Source: Bacteroides sp. 43_108 (lineage in GTDB: Bacteria; Bacteroidota; Bacteroidia; Bacteroidales; Bacteroidaceae). Taken from it: a stretch of DNA of 64,000 nt. The DNA lies in NCBI GenBank assembly GCA_001915545.1, contig MNQS01000001.1:53024-117023 (forward strand). The letters are read 5' to 3'. Position numbers and translations under genes: made by a program. The notes under the pieces are model-generated. The model made no database searches, was not told the DNA's origin, and saw nothing but the letters and a program-made list of their open reading frames with translations. This document shows, in pieces, positions 1 through 7,425 of this stretch (the first letter of the stretch is position 1; each line of letters opens with the position of its first letter).

Positions 1-2
1 GC

Positions 3-299
3 CCTTACAAATCAACCATAGCACATGGATACCTCACACTGTCGCTCTTGCCACACATGTGGAATCAGATCATACAGGTGAACAATCTGAAGATGATGGT
101 GAATTATGGTATGGACAAGATGAAGTTCGGACAACCGGTAATAACAGGAAACAGTGTAAGACTTGTAACTACCCTTCAGTCCATAACAAATCTGAGAGGA
201 ACATGCAAGGCTGAAATAAAATTCAGAATTGAAATCAAGGAAACAGGCAAAAAGGCTCTTGAAGGCATTGCAACATTCCTTTATTATTTCAACGACTGA
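3..299 (+). CDS. MaoC-like dehydratase, C-terminal part (5' end outside window)
   Basis: The reading frame is open from the first bases of the window and stops at the TGA at 297-299, so only the last 98 residues are present. It contains the IAHGYLTLSLL stretch typical of MaoC/hot-dog fold hydratases (the catalytic Asp and His lie around this region in the family), followed by the YG-D-KMKFGQPV segment and a VRLVTTLQSI strand. The family hydrates enoyl thioesters or a related acyl substrate; the substrate cannot be told from this fragment. An internal ATG at 48 is not the start because family sequence continues upstream of it. A hairpin terminator follows at 381-426. Confidence 0.75.
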   Translation, partial: PYKSTIAHGYLTLSLLPHMWNQIIQVNNLKMMVNYGMDKMKFGQPVITGNSVRLVTTLQSITNLRGTCKAEIKFRIEIKETGKKALEGIATFLYYFND

Positions 300-380
300 T
301 GCATGTACAGCTCGAAAAGAACTGCACAGACCTTAGATCAGGACAACAGAAGGCCTCAAGAATCAGGCCTTTAGATACAG

Positions 381-426
381 CATGACTGCACGGTGAAACA
401 TACAAACACCGGCAGTCATGTTTTTT
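381..426 (+). terminator. intrinsic terminator after the MaoC-like gene
   Basis: The arms CATGACTGC/GCAGTCATG and CGGTG/CACCG form a nearly perfect 14-bp stem (one bulged A at 390) with an 11-nt loop, followed directly by TTTTTT. It ends the transcript of the upstream dehydratase. Confidence 0.85.
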
Positions 427-543
427 GTGCCGGTTATATTACTGTTGATTGTGTGTAATTACCACCTTTGGGGATAATAATATATAAATTGACAAGGGGA
501 TATATAAAACACTGCTGAGGATGTATTCCAAAGCTTAAACTGT

Positions 544-619
544 GAGCGCCCGCAGCAAATATCGCGAGCGCGTACAAATTTCTTTACGAGCCCTCGCAAT
601 CAATCTGATATAGGCTCGC
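544..619. repeat. 22-bp-period GAGCGCTC-core array, locus A
   Basis: Core octamers GAGCGCCC (544), GAGCGCGT (566) and GAGCCCTC (588), with a decayed fourth unit at 610 (ATAGGCTC), recur at exactly 22-bp steps, separated by 14-nt AT-rich spacers. The same period and core occur at 23478, 35977 and 61848. It lies in the 640-bp gene-free stretch between the dehydratase and the recombinase gene. Apart from the terminator and a hairpin at 885 I see nothing else in that stretch. Confidence 0.7.
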
Positions 620-884
620 ATTTCATTCTGCTCTGCAGAGAAATGCCAAATACACCTTACAGCGACGAAGAATTTTCGCCGTGAAGAACACTTTTGACAA
701 ATAAAAGTCACAAAAAACACGTCACATCTTTCATGCCATATATTTTTTGACAATATTTACGCATGTAAAAAGTGTATCCAACTATTTATTGTGACTTGCA
801 TAAAGTCAAGTGAGGGGGAATTTTATAAACAACAACCGGGGTGCAACTGCGAAACAGAATTTGGCTAACAAATATATATTGATA

Positions 885-913
885 CAGACAAAGGCATACA
901 GTCGCTTTGTCTG
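885..913. promoter_or_regulatory. inverted repeat just upstream of the recombinase gene
   Basis: CAGACAAAG (885-893) and CTTTGTCTG (905-913) form a perfect 9-bp inverted repeat with an 11-nt spacer, ending 25 nt before the first possible recombinase start at 939. It has no T-tract, so it is not a classic terminator; an operator or a leader hairpin are both possible. It is unrelated in sequence to the recombination sites at 1940 and 2300. Confidence 0.4.
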
Positions 914-938
914 CCTGTACGTAGTGTATACCCTATAA

Positions 939-2072
939 ATGTCACAATTGATTATTATGCATTTTATAGAGTTCATGAAAGATATAGCAGTCCACAAAAA
1001 TCATATAGGAAAGTATAAGACTGCAGGAAATTATGTCAGTGCCTTTCGTTCATTCAGTACATTCCTTTCACTGTATACCGGAACTGACGACATCGAAATT
1101 GGAGATATCGACCATCTGCTTATGCAGAAGTACGAATTTTACCTTCTAAACACAAGACAAATCACGCGAAATGCCAGCTCGGCATATATAAGATGTCTGA
1201 GAGCAACATACAATATGGCTGTTGAGGAAGACATGACAGCAGATCGCAAACCATTCAGGAAAGTTTACACAGGAGTGGACAAGACACAGAAACGAGCACT
1301 CAACAGAGCCACTCTCACAGCCATAATACAACTTGATTTCAGCAGAAATCCGCGTCTGGAATTCTACCGCGACATTTTCTTTTTCAGTTTCCTCGCACGA
1401 GGCATGTCGTTCATCGACATAGCAAAACTGAAAGTAAGCAATATTGTCGGGGGCAACATTGTATACCATCGAAGCAAGACAGGTCAGAAACTTACAGTGA
1501 AAATCGACCGGCTTATGGGAGAAATCATCCAAAAATACCATCAAAAAGGCTCAGAACGCATTTTCCCTATAATAAGCGATGTGTACAACCCACGAGAATA
1601 CGACACAGCCATACACAAATACAATCACGCCCTTCGGCAGATTGCAGAACATGCAAATCTGAAGAACCGATTGACATCGTATGCGGCACGCCACAGCTGG
1701 GCCACAATTGCATACGAGCTGAACATTTCAATGAAGATTATCAGCGCAGGCATGGGACATACGTCCGAAAAAACGACTATGATATATTTGCGTTCGATAA
1801 GCAACGAAGAAATTGATGACGCCTGCTCCGTAATTGCGGGAAATATCCTTAAACAGCAGAAAACAAAATACTGCAACAGACATAAACACAAATACGGTAT
1901 AGAAATTACAGGGAGAACAAGATTTTCGGGCATAAAAAAACCTCTCGGGAAGAGAGGGAATCTAACTGACGGCAAATGTAGGCATATTTTTCACTTCAAC
2001 AAAGAAATGAGACGGAAAAAGTCTGATAATTTTAGAAAAAAGTATGCTTTATTAGAAAAAGCACAGATTTAG
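939..2072 (+). CDS. tyrosine site-specific recombinase, likely DNA invertase for the adjacent promoter
   Basis: A 377-residue tyrosine recombinase: N-terminal SAM-like core-binding domain (about 1-110), then the catalytic domain. Active-site candidates are R154 (ARGMSF), K180 (RSKTGQ), R251 (YAARHSW), H274 (GMGHTS) and nucleophile Y283 (MIYLRS). The first His of the usual HxxR box is Tyr248, as I recall for many Bacteroides relatives. The family cuts and joins DNA through a phosphotyrosine; Bacteroides members of this kind invert promoter segments of surface genes. The catalytic domain ends near residue 310; the basic tail after it is encoded across the left inversion site (1940-1954) and into the invertible segment, so its sequence depends on orientation. 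Possible starts are 939, 957 and 975. No clear promoter is seen. Confidence 0.9.
   Translation: MSQLIIMHFIEFMKDIAVHKNHIGKYKTAGNYVSAFRSFSTFLSLYTGTDDIEIGDIDHLLMQKYEFYLLNTRQITRNASSAYIRCLRATYNMAVEEDMTADRKPFRKVYTGVDKTQKRALNRATLTAIIQLDFSRNPRLEFYRDIFFFSFLARGMSFIDIAKLKVSNIVGGNIVYHRSKTGQKLTVKIDRLMGEIIQKYHQKGSERIFPIISDVYNPREYDTAIHKYNHALRQIAEHANLKNRLTSYAARHSWATIAYELNISMKIISAGMGHTSEKTTMIYLRSISNEEIDDACSVIAGNILKQQKTKYCNRHKHKYGIEITGRTRFSGIKKPLGKRGNLTDGKCRHIFHFNKEMRRKKSDNFRKKYALLEKAQI
1934..1957 (-). terminator. minus-strand hairpin-T7 terminator built on the left inversion site
   Basis: Read leftward, CCTCTC (1957-1952), loop TTCCC, GAGAGG (1946-1941) is followed at once by TTTTTTT (1940-1934). This is an intrinsic terminator for the leftward promoter at 2003-1973, about 10 nt past its expected start site. 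The T-tract lies outside the crossover core, so it stays fixed when the segment inverts. Confidence 0.7.
1940..1954 (+). repeat. left inversion site (IRL)
   Basis: ACCTCTCGGGAAGAG is the exact reverse complement of 2300-2314. Short palindromic arms (CCTC...GAG) surround a 7-bp asymmetric core TCGGGAA (1945-1951), the layout expected of a tyrosine-recombinase crossover site. It lies inside the recombinase coding frame (codons 334-339). Confidence 0.8.
1973..2003 (-). promoter_or_regulatory. leftward promoter inside the invertible segment
   Basis: On the minus strand TTTG (2003-2000), a 19-nt gap and TACATTTG (1980-1973) match the Bacteroidota TTTG / TAnnTTTG consensus exactly. In the present orientation it fires toward the left inversion site and its terminator; inverted, it would serve the gene at 2384. 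Confidence 0.75.
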
Positions 2073-2107
2073 AGCACAAGAACCAAACATACGGATACGA
2101 CGAGGCG

Positions 2108-2135
2108 GTATATCAATTGCAGAAAATTGATATAC
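2108..2135. other. perfect 11-bp hairpin within the invertible segment
   Basis: GTATATCAATT (2108-2118), loop GCAGAA, AATTGATATAC (2125-2135). No T-tract follows on the plus strand. It sits 36 nt after the recombinase stop and could help end or stabilise that transcript, or bind a recombination accessory protein. Confidence 0.4.
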
Positions 2136-2299
2136 TTAAACTTCATGCGCCATAGCGCCAGAAAAACACCCTTTCAGGAACCCCATAACCTTAAAAAACC
2201 ATTATACCCAATTATTTTTTATCCCCATAAACACAATATCACACATCAAAAAGCTATAGTCCTCATATACCAAATAAAAATTCATGCAATTCTGTACAC

Positions 2300-2314
2300 C
2301 TCTTCCCGAGAGGT
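2300..2314 (-). repeat. right inversion site (IRR)
   Basis: Exact inverted copy of 1940-1954. Here the flanks extend the local palindrome to ACACCTC (2296-2302) / GAGGTGT (2310-2316) around the core TTCCCGA. Unlike the left site it is not followed by a T-tract, so rightward transcription should pass through it. Confidence 0.8.
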
Positions 2315-2383
2315 GTATTGAAGCACATCTTGAGGGGATAAATAGTGGTACATATTGTAATAGTTTTTTTAATTAATTTAAAC

Positions 2384-5300
2384 ATGAAAAGAAAGTTTGT
2401 AAATGCAATCTTGTTCGGGGCTCTCATTGTAGCTTCGTCAAGCGTAGTGCAGTCTTGTAAGGACTATGACGACGACATCGACGGCCTTCAGACTGAGATT
2501 ACAACAAGCGCAGAAGACCTTACATCGCTCATCGACGAGAAGGTTGCCAACGTACAGAAGGAGATAACATCTCTCGAAAGCCAGATTCCGGCGCTCGAGG
2601 AGGCTTACAAGGCCGCCGACGCAGCTCTGAACACTGCCATCGAGAATGCTACCAACGACGCCAAGGGCTACGCTGACATTCAGGCGGCAGAAGCTCAGAC
2701 TGCGGCTATCGCTGCAGCTCAGAACGCCGTGGAACAGGCTAAGAGTGAACTTCAGGCATCGCTCGATGCAGCAAACAAGATCATCGACGAGCAGGGAAAA
2801 ACCGTATCGTCTCTTCTTGAAGCCGACAAGACTCTCACTAGCGGTATAGAAGCAGCTCAAGCTCAGGCAGACAAGGCATACGCACTTGCAGAACAAGCAT
2901 CACAGACTGCAGCAGAAAACAAGGCTGAAATTGAAAAACTCAGCACTGATCTTGGAAAGATCAAAGAAACGCTCAATTCGCAGATTACTATCTTCGGCGA
3001 ACAGATTTCAGACATATTGGCTACTGCCAACCAGAACAAAGCCGACATCGAGGCTCAGGAAGCAGCTCTTGCACAGGTGAAGGCAGACAACGAGAAGGCT
3101 CTTCAGGCCCTTGGCAACGAGGATGAAGAACTCAGGAAACTCATAGAAGCAAACCAAACTTCTATCGAAACAACTCAGAAAGACATAGAAGAACTAAAGA
3201 AATCTGTTGCTGACAATCTTGCAGCTGCACAGCTTTACGCAGAAAGCCTTGTAAACGGAGCCAAGAAAGAGCTTCAGGATCAGATTGATAATGTAAATAT
3301 AGATATCACAACCCTCAAGACTCAGTACAGCAATCTTGAAGGAGAGATCAATCAGTTGAAAGCAGACTTCGCTTCAGATCTGAATGATGCCATTAATGGA
3401 GTAAACGGAGAAATAGATGGACTCGAACTCAAGGTCAACGGTATAACAACCGACCTGACAAGTCTTTCAGGAAGAGTAGACGTTGCAGAAGACGACATCG
3501 AATATCTGAAAGCAGCTCTTGAAGAATTGCTCGGAAGCGAAAGTGGTGACGGAGATGGAAGTGGCGAAAATCCTGGAGGAACAATTGAGGCTTTGGAAGG
3601 CAGAATCAAAGCAAACGAAGACAACATATCAAGTATAAATGATTCTATTGCCAGCATTAACGAGAACCTGCTTATTCTTAGCCAAAACCTTGCCAACATG
3701 ATAACCAACATCATTGTGCAGGATACGGCTCAGTTAGAAAATGTTTATGCGAAAGTCACCAGATATACAACAAACCCTGGTGAAGCCGGTAAAATTTATT
3801 ACGAATCAAATAGCCATAAAGTATACTTCCCTTACAAAGGTGCATCTGGAGCTTCAACACTCGAAATGAACCAATATAATGTAGAAAGGAATGGAGGATA
3901 TCTTTATCTGACTATCAATCCTACAAATGTAAACTTCGAAGACACTCCATTAATGCTGGAAAACAGCCTTGGAGAATCTGCCAACAACGGAGCAAACAAC
4001 AGCTACGCATGGAGTTTGGATGAACTTGATCAGTCTCAGAGAAAGACTCCTATTACAAGATCCGGTCTTGAAAACGAAAATGCATCAAGCAACGGTCTAT
4101 ATCAGGCAAAGCTTATACTTGACCAGAACAACAAGTTTGACGCTCCTGCGACAAACGATAAAGTTGCATATGCCGTAGTAACAGAATACAAGACTACGAA
4201 CAATAAAACAAACGAAGATGGTACCACTGAAAAGGAGACAAAGACACATAAGGTATATTCAAAATATGAAATAAGCCTTAATACAGTAGAAGCCGACCAT
4301 CTTACAGATCAAGACATTGAGCTCAAGGGATTGTATGTTGACGGCACAACTCCAGCCGGAAGTGGAACCGGATGCGATCTTAAGTTCAAAGTAGGTGTAA
4401 ACGAGAACCTTGGAGGCTACCTGGTTATGTCACCGGAAAGAGAAACACCAGCCAAAGCCGGTGATAAGGTTTACATGAAATATCTTACTTGTGTAAGAGC
4501 CTGCAAATCGCAGACTCCAACAACAAATGACGAGAATCTTGTTAATTCCATGAATGCAAACGCCGGACTCAATCAGGCTTTGGATGAAAACAATGAGGCT
4601 TTTGACAAGATTCTTATCAATAAGAACATCGAAAACGGTGCTATATATACATTCGCATATTATATATGGAACTATGACGGTTCGATTTACAAGAAGGAAT
4701 TCAATGTAATATTCACAAAGGTTCTGATTGCAGAACAGACTCTTGCATGGAGCAATGAACCAACTTCAACATCGACAAGTGTTGAGTTTGAAGGAGATCC
4801 GAAGTTCAATACTACTGCATGTATGACATCAGCACGAAACGTTTGGGTTTCAAATGCTACAAAAGTCAAGGTTGAAGGCAATGTCAACTCGATGGCCAAC
4901 AACGCCTTTAAGAATATCGAGTTCTACAACAATGAGGATAACGTTGTAAAGGACGTAATGATAAGCGGCGTTACCAGCAGCATGGAAAATATAAATGTAA
5001 ACGCCATAGCTAAGATGACGCTTACTTATGATCCTTCGGCTGTTGAATATGGCAAGACATACACTATACCTGTCGTATTCTACAATGAGCAGAACAACGA
5101 GGTCAATACTGTAAATATCAAGTTCACAATGAATCGTCCTACAAAATATGACAACAACATCGTCCTTATTGAGGCCGCATTCAACGGAAATCAGACTACA
5201 GCATGGGCTCAGTATGATCAAAACATTGACGGATATGCTTATTATGACATCAACGGTTCTATTGCAAACACTATAGATGGTGCAGTTGAAAGACTCCAAG

Positions 5301-5926
5301 AATTTGACGCTTGTCATGTAAGATTCAATGATCCAACTGATTATACTAGACCTGAGAACAGTGCTTATCAGCCATCTCAGTTGCCAACACCTGGGGATTA
5401 CAATATGATTGTACCAAAACAGGCTGTTGTTGATGAATTTGTATACAAGAACTTTGAAAGTGGTATTGAATACTACCGTTTCTCTAACATTTGGAAAGCA
5501 ACTAAGACATTTGATATTGTATTCAAGAGTCCTATCAAGTATGCAGAAGCTAAATTCGAGAACAACCTGACAGTACTCTACAATGGAGGCGAACTCAGAA
5601 TCGGAGATAGCCGTATTTCATGCCAGGATCCATCAACAGCTACAACTAAAGAAATCAACTTCTTTGGAAGTGCTGCTGATGTAAGAATTGACAATGTAAG
5701 TGTTGAATTTGCAGAACCAGGCAACAGCAACAATGCGTTGATTGGCGCAGCAACTGTTGAAAGCGATGGCTCTGGTATCAAGATAACAACAACAAATACT
5801 GTTGCTATGCAAAGAGATACAGACATCAAGTTCAACCTCAAAGTTGTTGACAAGTTCGGTTGTACATCATACAAACCATTTACTGTCAAAGTTGTCAAGA
5901 ATGATTCCGGAAACGGTAACAACTGA
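2384..5926 (+). CDS. large coiled-coil surface lipoprotein under the invertible promoter
   Basis: An 1180-residue protein starting at the ATG at 2384; the frame is open from a GTG at 2345, but the signal peptide begins MKRKFVN. The lipobox ends SVVQSC, and the following KDYDDDID is rich in acid, like the export signals that place Bacteroidota lipoproteins on the cell surface. Residues about 25-370 are Ala/Glu/Lys/Gln-rich heptad coiled coil, then a Gly/Asp linker (GDGDGSG near 390), more coiled coil to about 450, then some 700 residues of beta-rich sequence without a domain I recognise. The layout resembles Bacteroides proteins annotated with a PL29-lyase-type or DUF4988-like N terminus. Function unknown; an adhesin or stalk-like surface antigen would suit phase variation. 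A terminator at 5951 closes the unit. Confidence 0.85.
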   Translation: MKRKFVNAILFGALIVASSSVVQSCKDYDDDIDGLQTEITTSAEDLTSLIDEKVANVQKEITSLESQIPALEEAYKAADAALNTAIENATNDAKGYADIQAAEAQTAAIAAAQNAVEQAKSELQASLDAANKIIDEQGKTVSSLLEADKTLTSGIEAAQAQADKAYALAEQASQTAAENKAEIEKLSTDLGKIKETLNSQITIFGEQISDILATANQNKADIEAQEAALAQVKADNEKALQALGNEDEELRKLIEANQTSIETTQKDIEELKKSVADNLAAAQLYAESLVNGAKKELQDQIDNVNIDITTLKTQYSNLEGEINQLKADFASDLNDAINGVNGEIDGLELKVNGITTDLTSLSGRVDVAEDDIEYLKAALEELLGSESGDGDGSGENPGGTIEALEGRIKANEDNISSINDSIASINENLLILSQNLANMITNIIVQDTAQLENVYAKVTRYTTNPGEAGKIYYESNSHKVYFPYKGASGASTLEMNQYNVERNGGYLYLTINPTNVNFEDTPLMLENSLGESANNGANNSYAWSLDELDQSQRKTPITRSGLENENASSNGLYQAKLILDQNNKFDAPATNDKVAYAVVTEYKTTNNKTNEDGTTEKETKTHKVYSKYEISLNTVEADHLTDQDIELKGLYVDGTTPAGSGTGCDLKFKVGVNENLGGYLVMSPERETPAKAGDKVYMKYLTCVRACKSQTPTTNDENLVNSMNANAGLNQALDENNEAFDKILINKNIENGAIYTFAYYIWNYDGSIYKKEFNVIFTKVLIAEQTLAWSNEPTSTSTSVEFEGDPKFNTTACMTSARNVWVSNATKVKVEGNVNSMANNAFKNIEFYNNEDNVVKDVMISGVTSSMENINVNAIAKMTLTYDPSAVEYGKTYTIPVVFYNEQNNEVNTVNIKFTMNRPTKYDNNIVLIEAAFNGNQTTAWAQYDQNIDGYAYYDINGSIANTIDGAVERLQEFDACHVRFNDPTDYTRPENSAYQPSQLPTPGDYNMIVPKQAVVDEFVYKNFESGIEYYRFSNIWKATKTFDIVFKSPIKYAEAKFENNLTVLYNGGELRIGDSRISCQDPSTATTKEINFFGSAADVRIDNVSVEFAEPGNSNNALIGAATVESDGSGIKITTTNTVAMQRDTDIKFNLKVVDKFGCTSYKPFTVKVVKNDSGNGNN

Positions 5927-5950
5927 TTCAATCTAAATGACAAAAACAAG

Positions 5951-5996
5951 AAGTAAGAGGGATTAATGAGGGAACTCTATTCCCTCTTACTTTTAT
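5951..5996 (+). terminator. intrinsic terminator after the surface lipoprotein gene
   Basis: Perfect 12-bp stem AAGTAAGAGGGA (5951-5962) / TCCCTCTTACTT (5981-5992) with an 18-nt loop, followed by TTATT. The next gene starts only 15 nt later, so that gene depends on readthrough or on an unseen promoter. Confidence 0.75.
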
Positions 5997-6010
5997 TAAA
6001 AACATACTAC

Positions 6011-6613
6011 ATGAAAAGGATATTATATTTTTATATAATAATTCCAGTTACAATATTCGCTTGTTCATGCAACGGCGACGTGGTTAAACGCAAAGCAGAT
6101 GATGCAAAACGCAAAGCTACTGTTGAAGCTCCAGATTCAACAATTGTAGTATCCGTAAGCCGTATTAAAGACGACACTCTATATGCAAAATCAATAGAGA
6201 CTGGAAGAGAGTACAAATATTTCTACACAGAAGCCATCAAAAACAAAAAAATTCATGGAAAACTTACAGTCGAAGATACTCTAGCCATTACGGCAAATCA
6301 CAAACTTCACGAACTGACAAAAGCAATCAACTTGTCTAATCTGTTAGGGCTATGGATGATAGAGGGAAAAGACTGCGAAGGCTTCAGATTTTGCAATAAC
6401 AGCACAATATCGCCTGTAAATATGTCAAATCTACTTTTCAAAGAATGGGATATATATAATGGTGACCTATATATCACATACAATAATGAAACAACATCTA
6501 AAAATACAAAGGAAAAAGTCCGAATAAATATTCTCGACGAGAACAATCTGAACATAACTATAAATGATGCCGATTTGATATGTAAAAAGCGTGGACTTAT
6601 TACAATCGACTGA
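6011..6613 (+). CDS. lipocalin-like small lipoprotein
   Basis: A 200-residue lipoprotein. The start is the ATG at 6011 (MKRILYFY...), which gives a signal peptide with lipobox IFACSC; the longer frame from 5966 would start inside the loop of the preceding terminator. The C-terminal half has the pattern LLGLWMIEG...GFRFCNNST...SPVNMSNLLFKEW...NGDLYIT, which resembles Bacteroidales proteins labelled lipocalin-like: a beta-barrel expected to bind a small hydrophobic ligand. Its ligand is unknown. It may be expressed with the upstream surface lipoprotein by readthrough, which would make it part of the phase-variable unit. Confidence 0.6.
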   Translation: MKRILYFYIIIPVTIFACSCNGDVVKRKADDAKRKATVEAPDSTIVVSVSRIKDDTLYAKSIETGREYKYFYTEAIKNKKIHGKLTVEDTLAITANHKLHELTKAINLSNLLGLWMIEGKDCEGFRFCNNSTISPVNMSNLLFKEWDIYNGDLYITYNNETTSKNTKEKVRINILDENNLNITINDADLICKKRGLITID

Positions 6614-6731
6614 TAGCACAATTTCTCTTAGCGACGGAGTGAAAATTCATAATTCGCACTATCCCCAACTCATTTTTTAGCTAAGTTCGTTTTCACTCCG
6701 CCAATTTTAATTTTTTCATAATATAATGCAC

Positions 6732-6772
6732 AGCTCTGCTTCTCCGAAAATGGAGTAGCGGAGCTATTTTTT
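6732..6772 (+). terminator. intrinsic terminator before the arginine operon
   Basis: AGCTC-T-GC-TT-CTCC / GGAG-TA-GC-G-GAGCT forms a long interrupted stem around loop GAAAAT, followed by ATTTTTTG. A second possible hairpin with 11-bp arms at 6635-6645 and 6690-6700 precedes it. Confidence 0.65.
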
Positions 6773-6773
6773 G

Positions 6774-6866
6774 TATGAATATTTGCATAAAATTCCGCAA
6801 ATCGAAAATTTATAACATTTTATGCATAAAAATGTAGTACAATCATTGTATATTCATGCATATTTA
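6774..6866. promoter_or_regulatory. candidate ArgR-binding sites (ARG boxes) upstream of argR
   Basis: Three AT-rich, partly palindromic sites resemble ARG boxes (TGAATwwwwATTCA-like): TATGAATATTTGCATA at 6774, CATTTTATGCATAAAAATG near 6817, and TATATTCATGCATATTTA at 6849-6866. The last one fills the gap between the -33 and -7 promoter elements, where a bound repressor would block RNA polymerase. This suggests autoregulation of the operon by ArgR and arginine. Confidence 0.5.
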
Positions 6867-6875
6867 GTATTTTTG
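6845..6875 (+). promoter_or_regulatory. argR operon promoter
   Basis: ATTG (6845-6848), a 19-nt gap and TATTTTTG (6868-6875); the start site is expected near 6881, about 20 nt before the argR ATG. Confidence 0.7.
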
Positions 6876-6901
6876 CATCACAAAAGGAATAAATATACAA
6901 T

Positions 6902-7369
6902 ATGAAAAATAAATCCACGCGTCTAAGCACTATACGTGAGATAATTTCACGAAAAGAAATAGGCAGTCAGGAACAACTGCTCGACGAGCTGTCAAAAGAG
7001 GGTTACACGCTGACACAAGCTACTCTGTCAAGAGACCTCAAGCAACTCAAGGTTGCAAAAACAGCCACAGCCAACGGTGGATATTCATACATCATTCCGG
7101 AACAAAAGAACTACAGACGTGTGATGTATTCAAGTCCTCCAATAAACAACAGATGGGGATTTACTTCCATTCAGTTCTCCGGCAACATTGCAGTAGTCAA
7201 GACAAAACCAGGATATGCAAGCAGTCTGGCATCTGACATTGACAGCAGAAACATTCCTGAAATAATCGGAACTATTGCAGGAGACGACACAATAATGCTT
7301 ATCATGGCAGAGGGAGCTTCGCAGGAAGACGTTTCGGACGCACTGCACCCGCTTATGCACATGCAATAA
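6902..7369 (+). CDS. argR: arginine repressor ArgR
   Basis: 155 residues, the usual ArgR size. The N-terminal winged helix (about 1-70) includes SQEQLLDELSKEGY and the ATLSRDLKQL recognition helix. The C-terminal domain holds the arginine-binding and hexamerisation region, with the GTIAGDDTIMLI segment typical of the family. It binds arginine as corepressor and controls arginine genes. It is the first gene of an operon argR-GNAT-argG-argC-argD, all plus strand with short gaps and a terminator only after argD, so it probably controls its own operon through the sites at 6774-6866. Confidence 0.95.
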   Translation: MKNKSTRLSTIREIISRKEIGSQEQLLDELSKEGYTLTQATLSRDLKQLKVAKTATANGGYSYIIPEQKNYRRVMYSSPPINNRWGFTSIQFSGNIAVVKTKPGYASSLASDIDSRNIPEIIGTIAGDDTIMLIMAEGASQEDVSDALHPLMHMQ

Positions 7370-7425
7370 GAAAACGACTAAAGCTTAAAATAAACTTAAA
7401 AACGATACAGCAAAAAACTAGGAAA

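Larger units (their letters stand above)
1940..2314. other. predicted invertible promoter segment, in OFF orientation
   Basis: The two inverted 15-bp sites at 1940-1954 and 2300-2314 bound about 345 bp holding the last third of the gap and the 3' end of the recombinase frame. The only consensus-like promoter in it (2003-1973) points left, away from the surface lipoprotein gene at 2384, and no TAnnTTTG is seen on the plus strand between 2073 and 2384. After inversion (coordinate x becomes 4254 minus x) the -7 element would lie at 2274-2281 and point right, with a 5' leader of about 95 nt. A tyrosine recombinase immediately upstream completes the expected switch. Confidence 0.75.

Noticed and set aside
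535..753. 72-residue minus-strand frame upstream of the recombinase
   Set aside because: It is created by the 22-bp repeat array and has no protein-like pattern.
2127..2321. 64-residue open frame in the recombinase-lipoprotein gap
   Set aside because: It lies wholly within the predicted invertible segment and runs over the right inversion site; composition is that of AT-rich noncoding DNA and no family pattern is visible.
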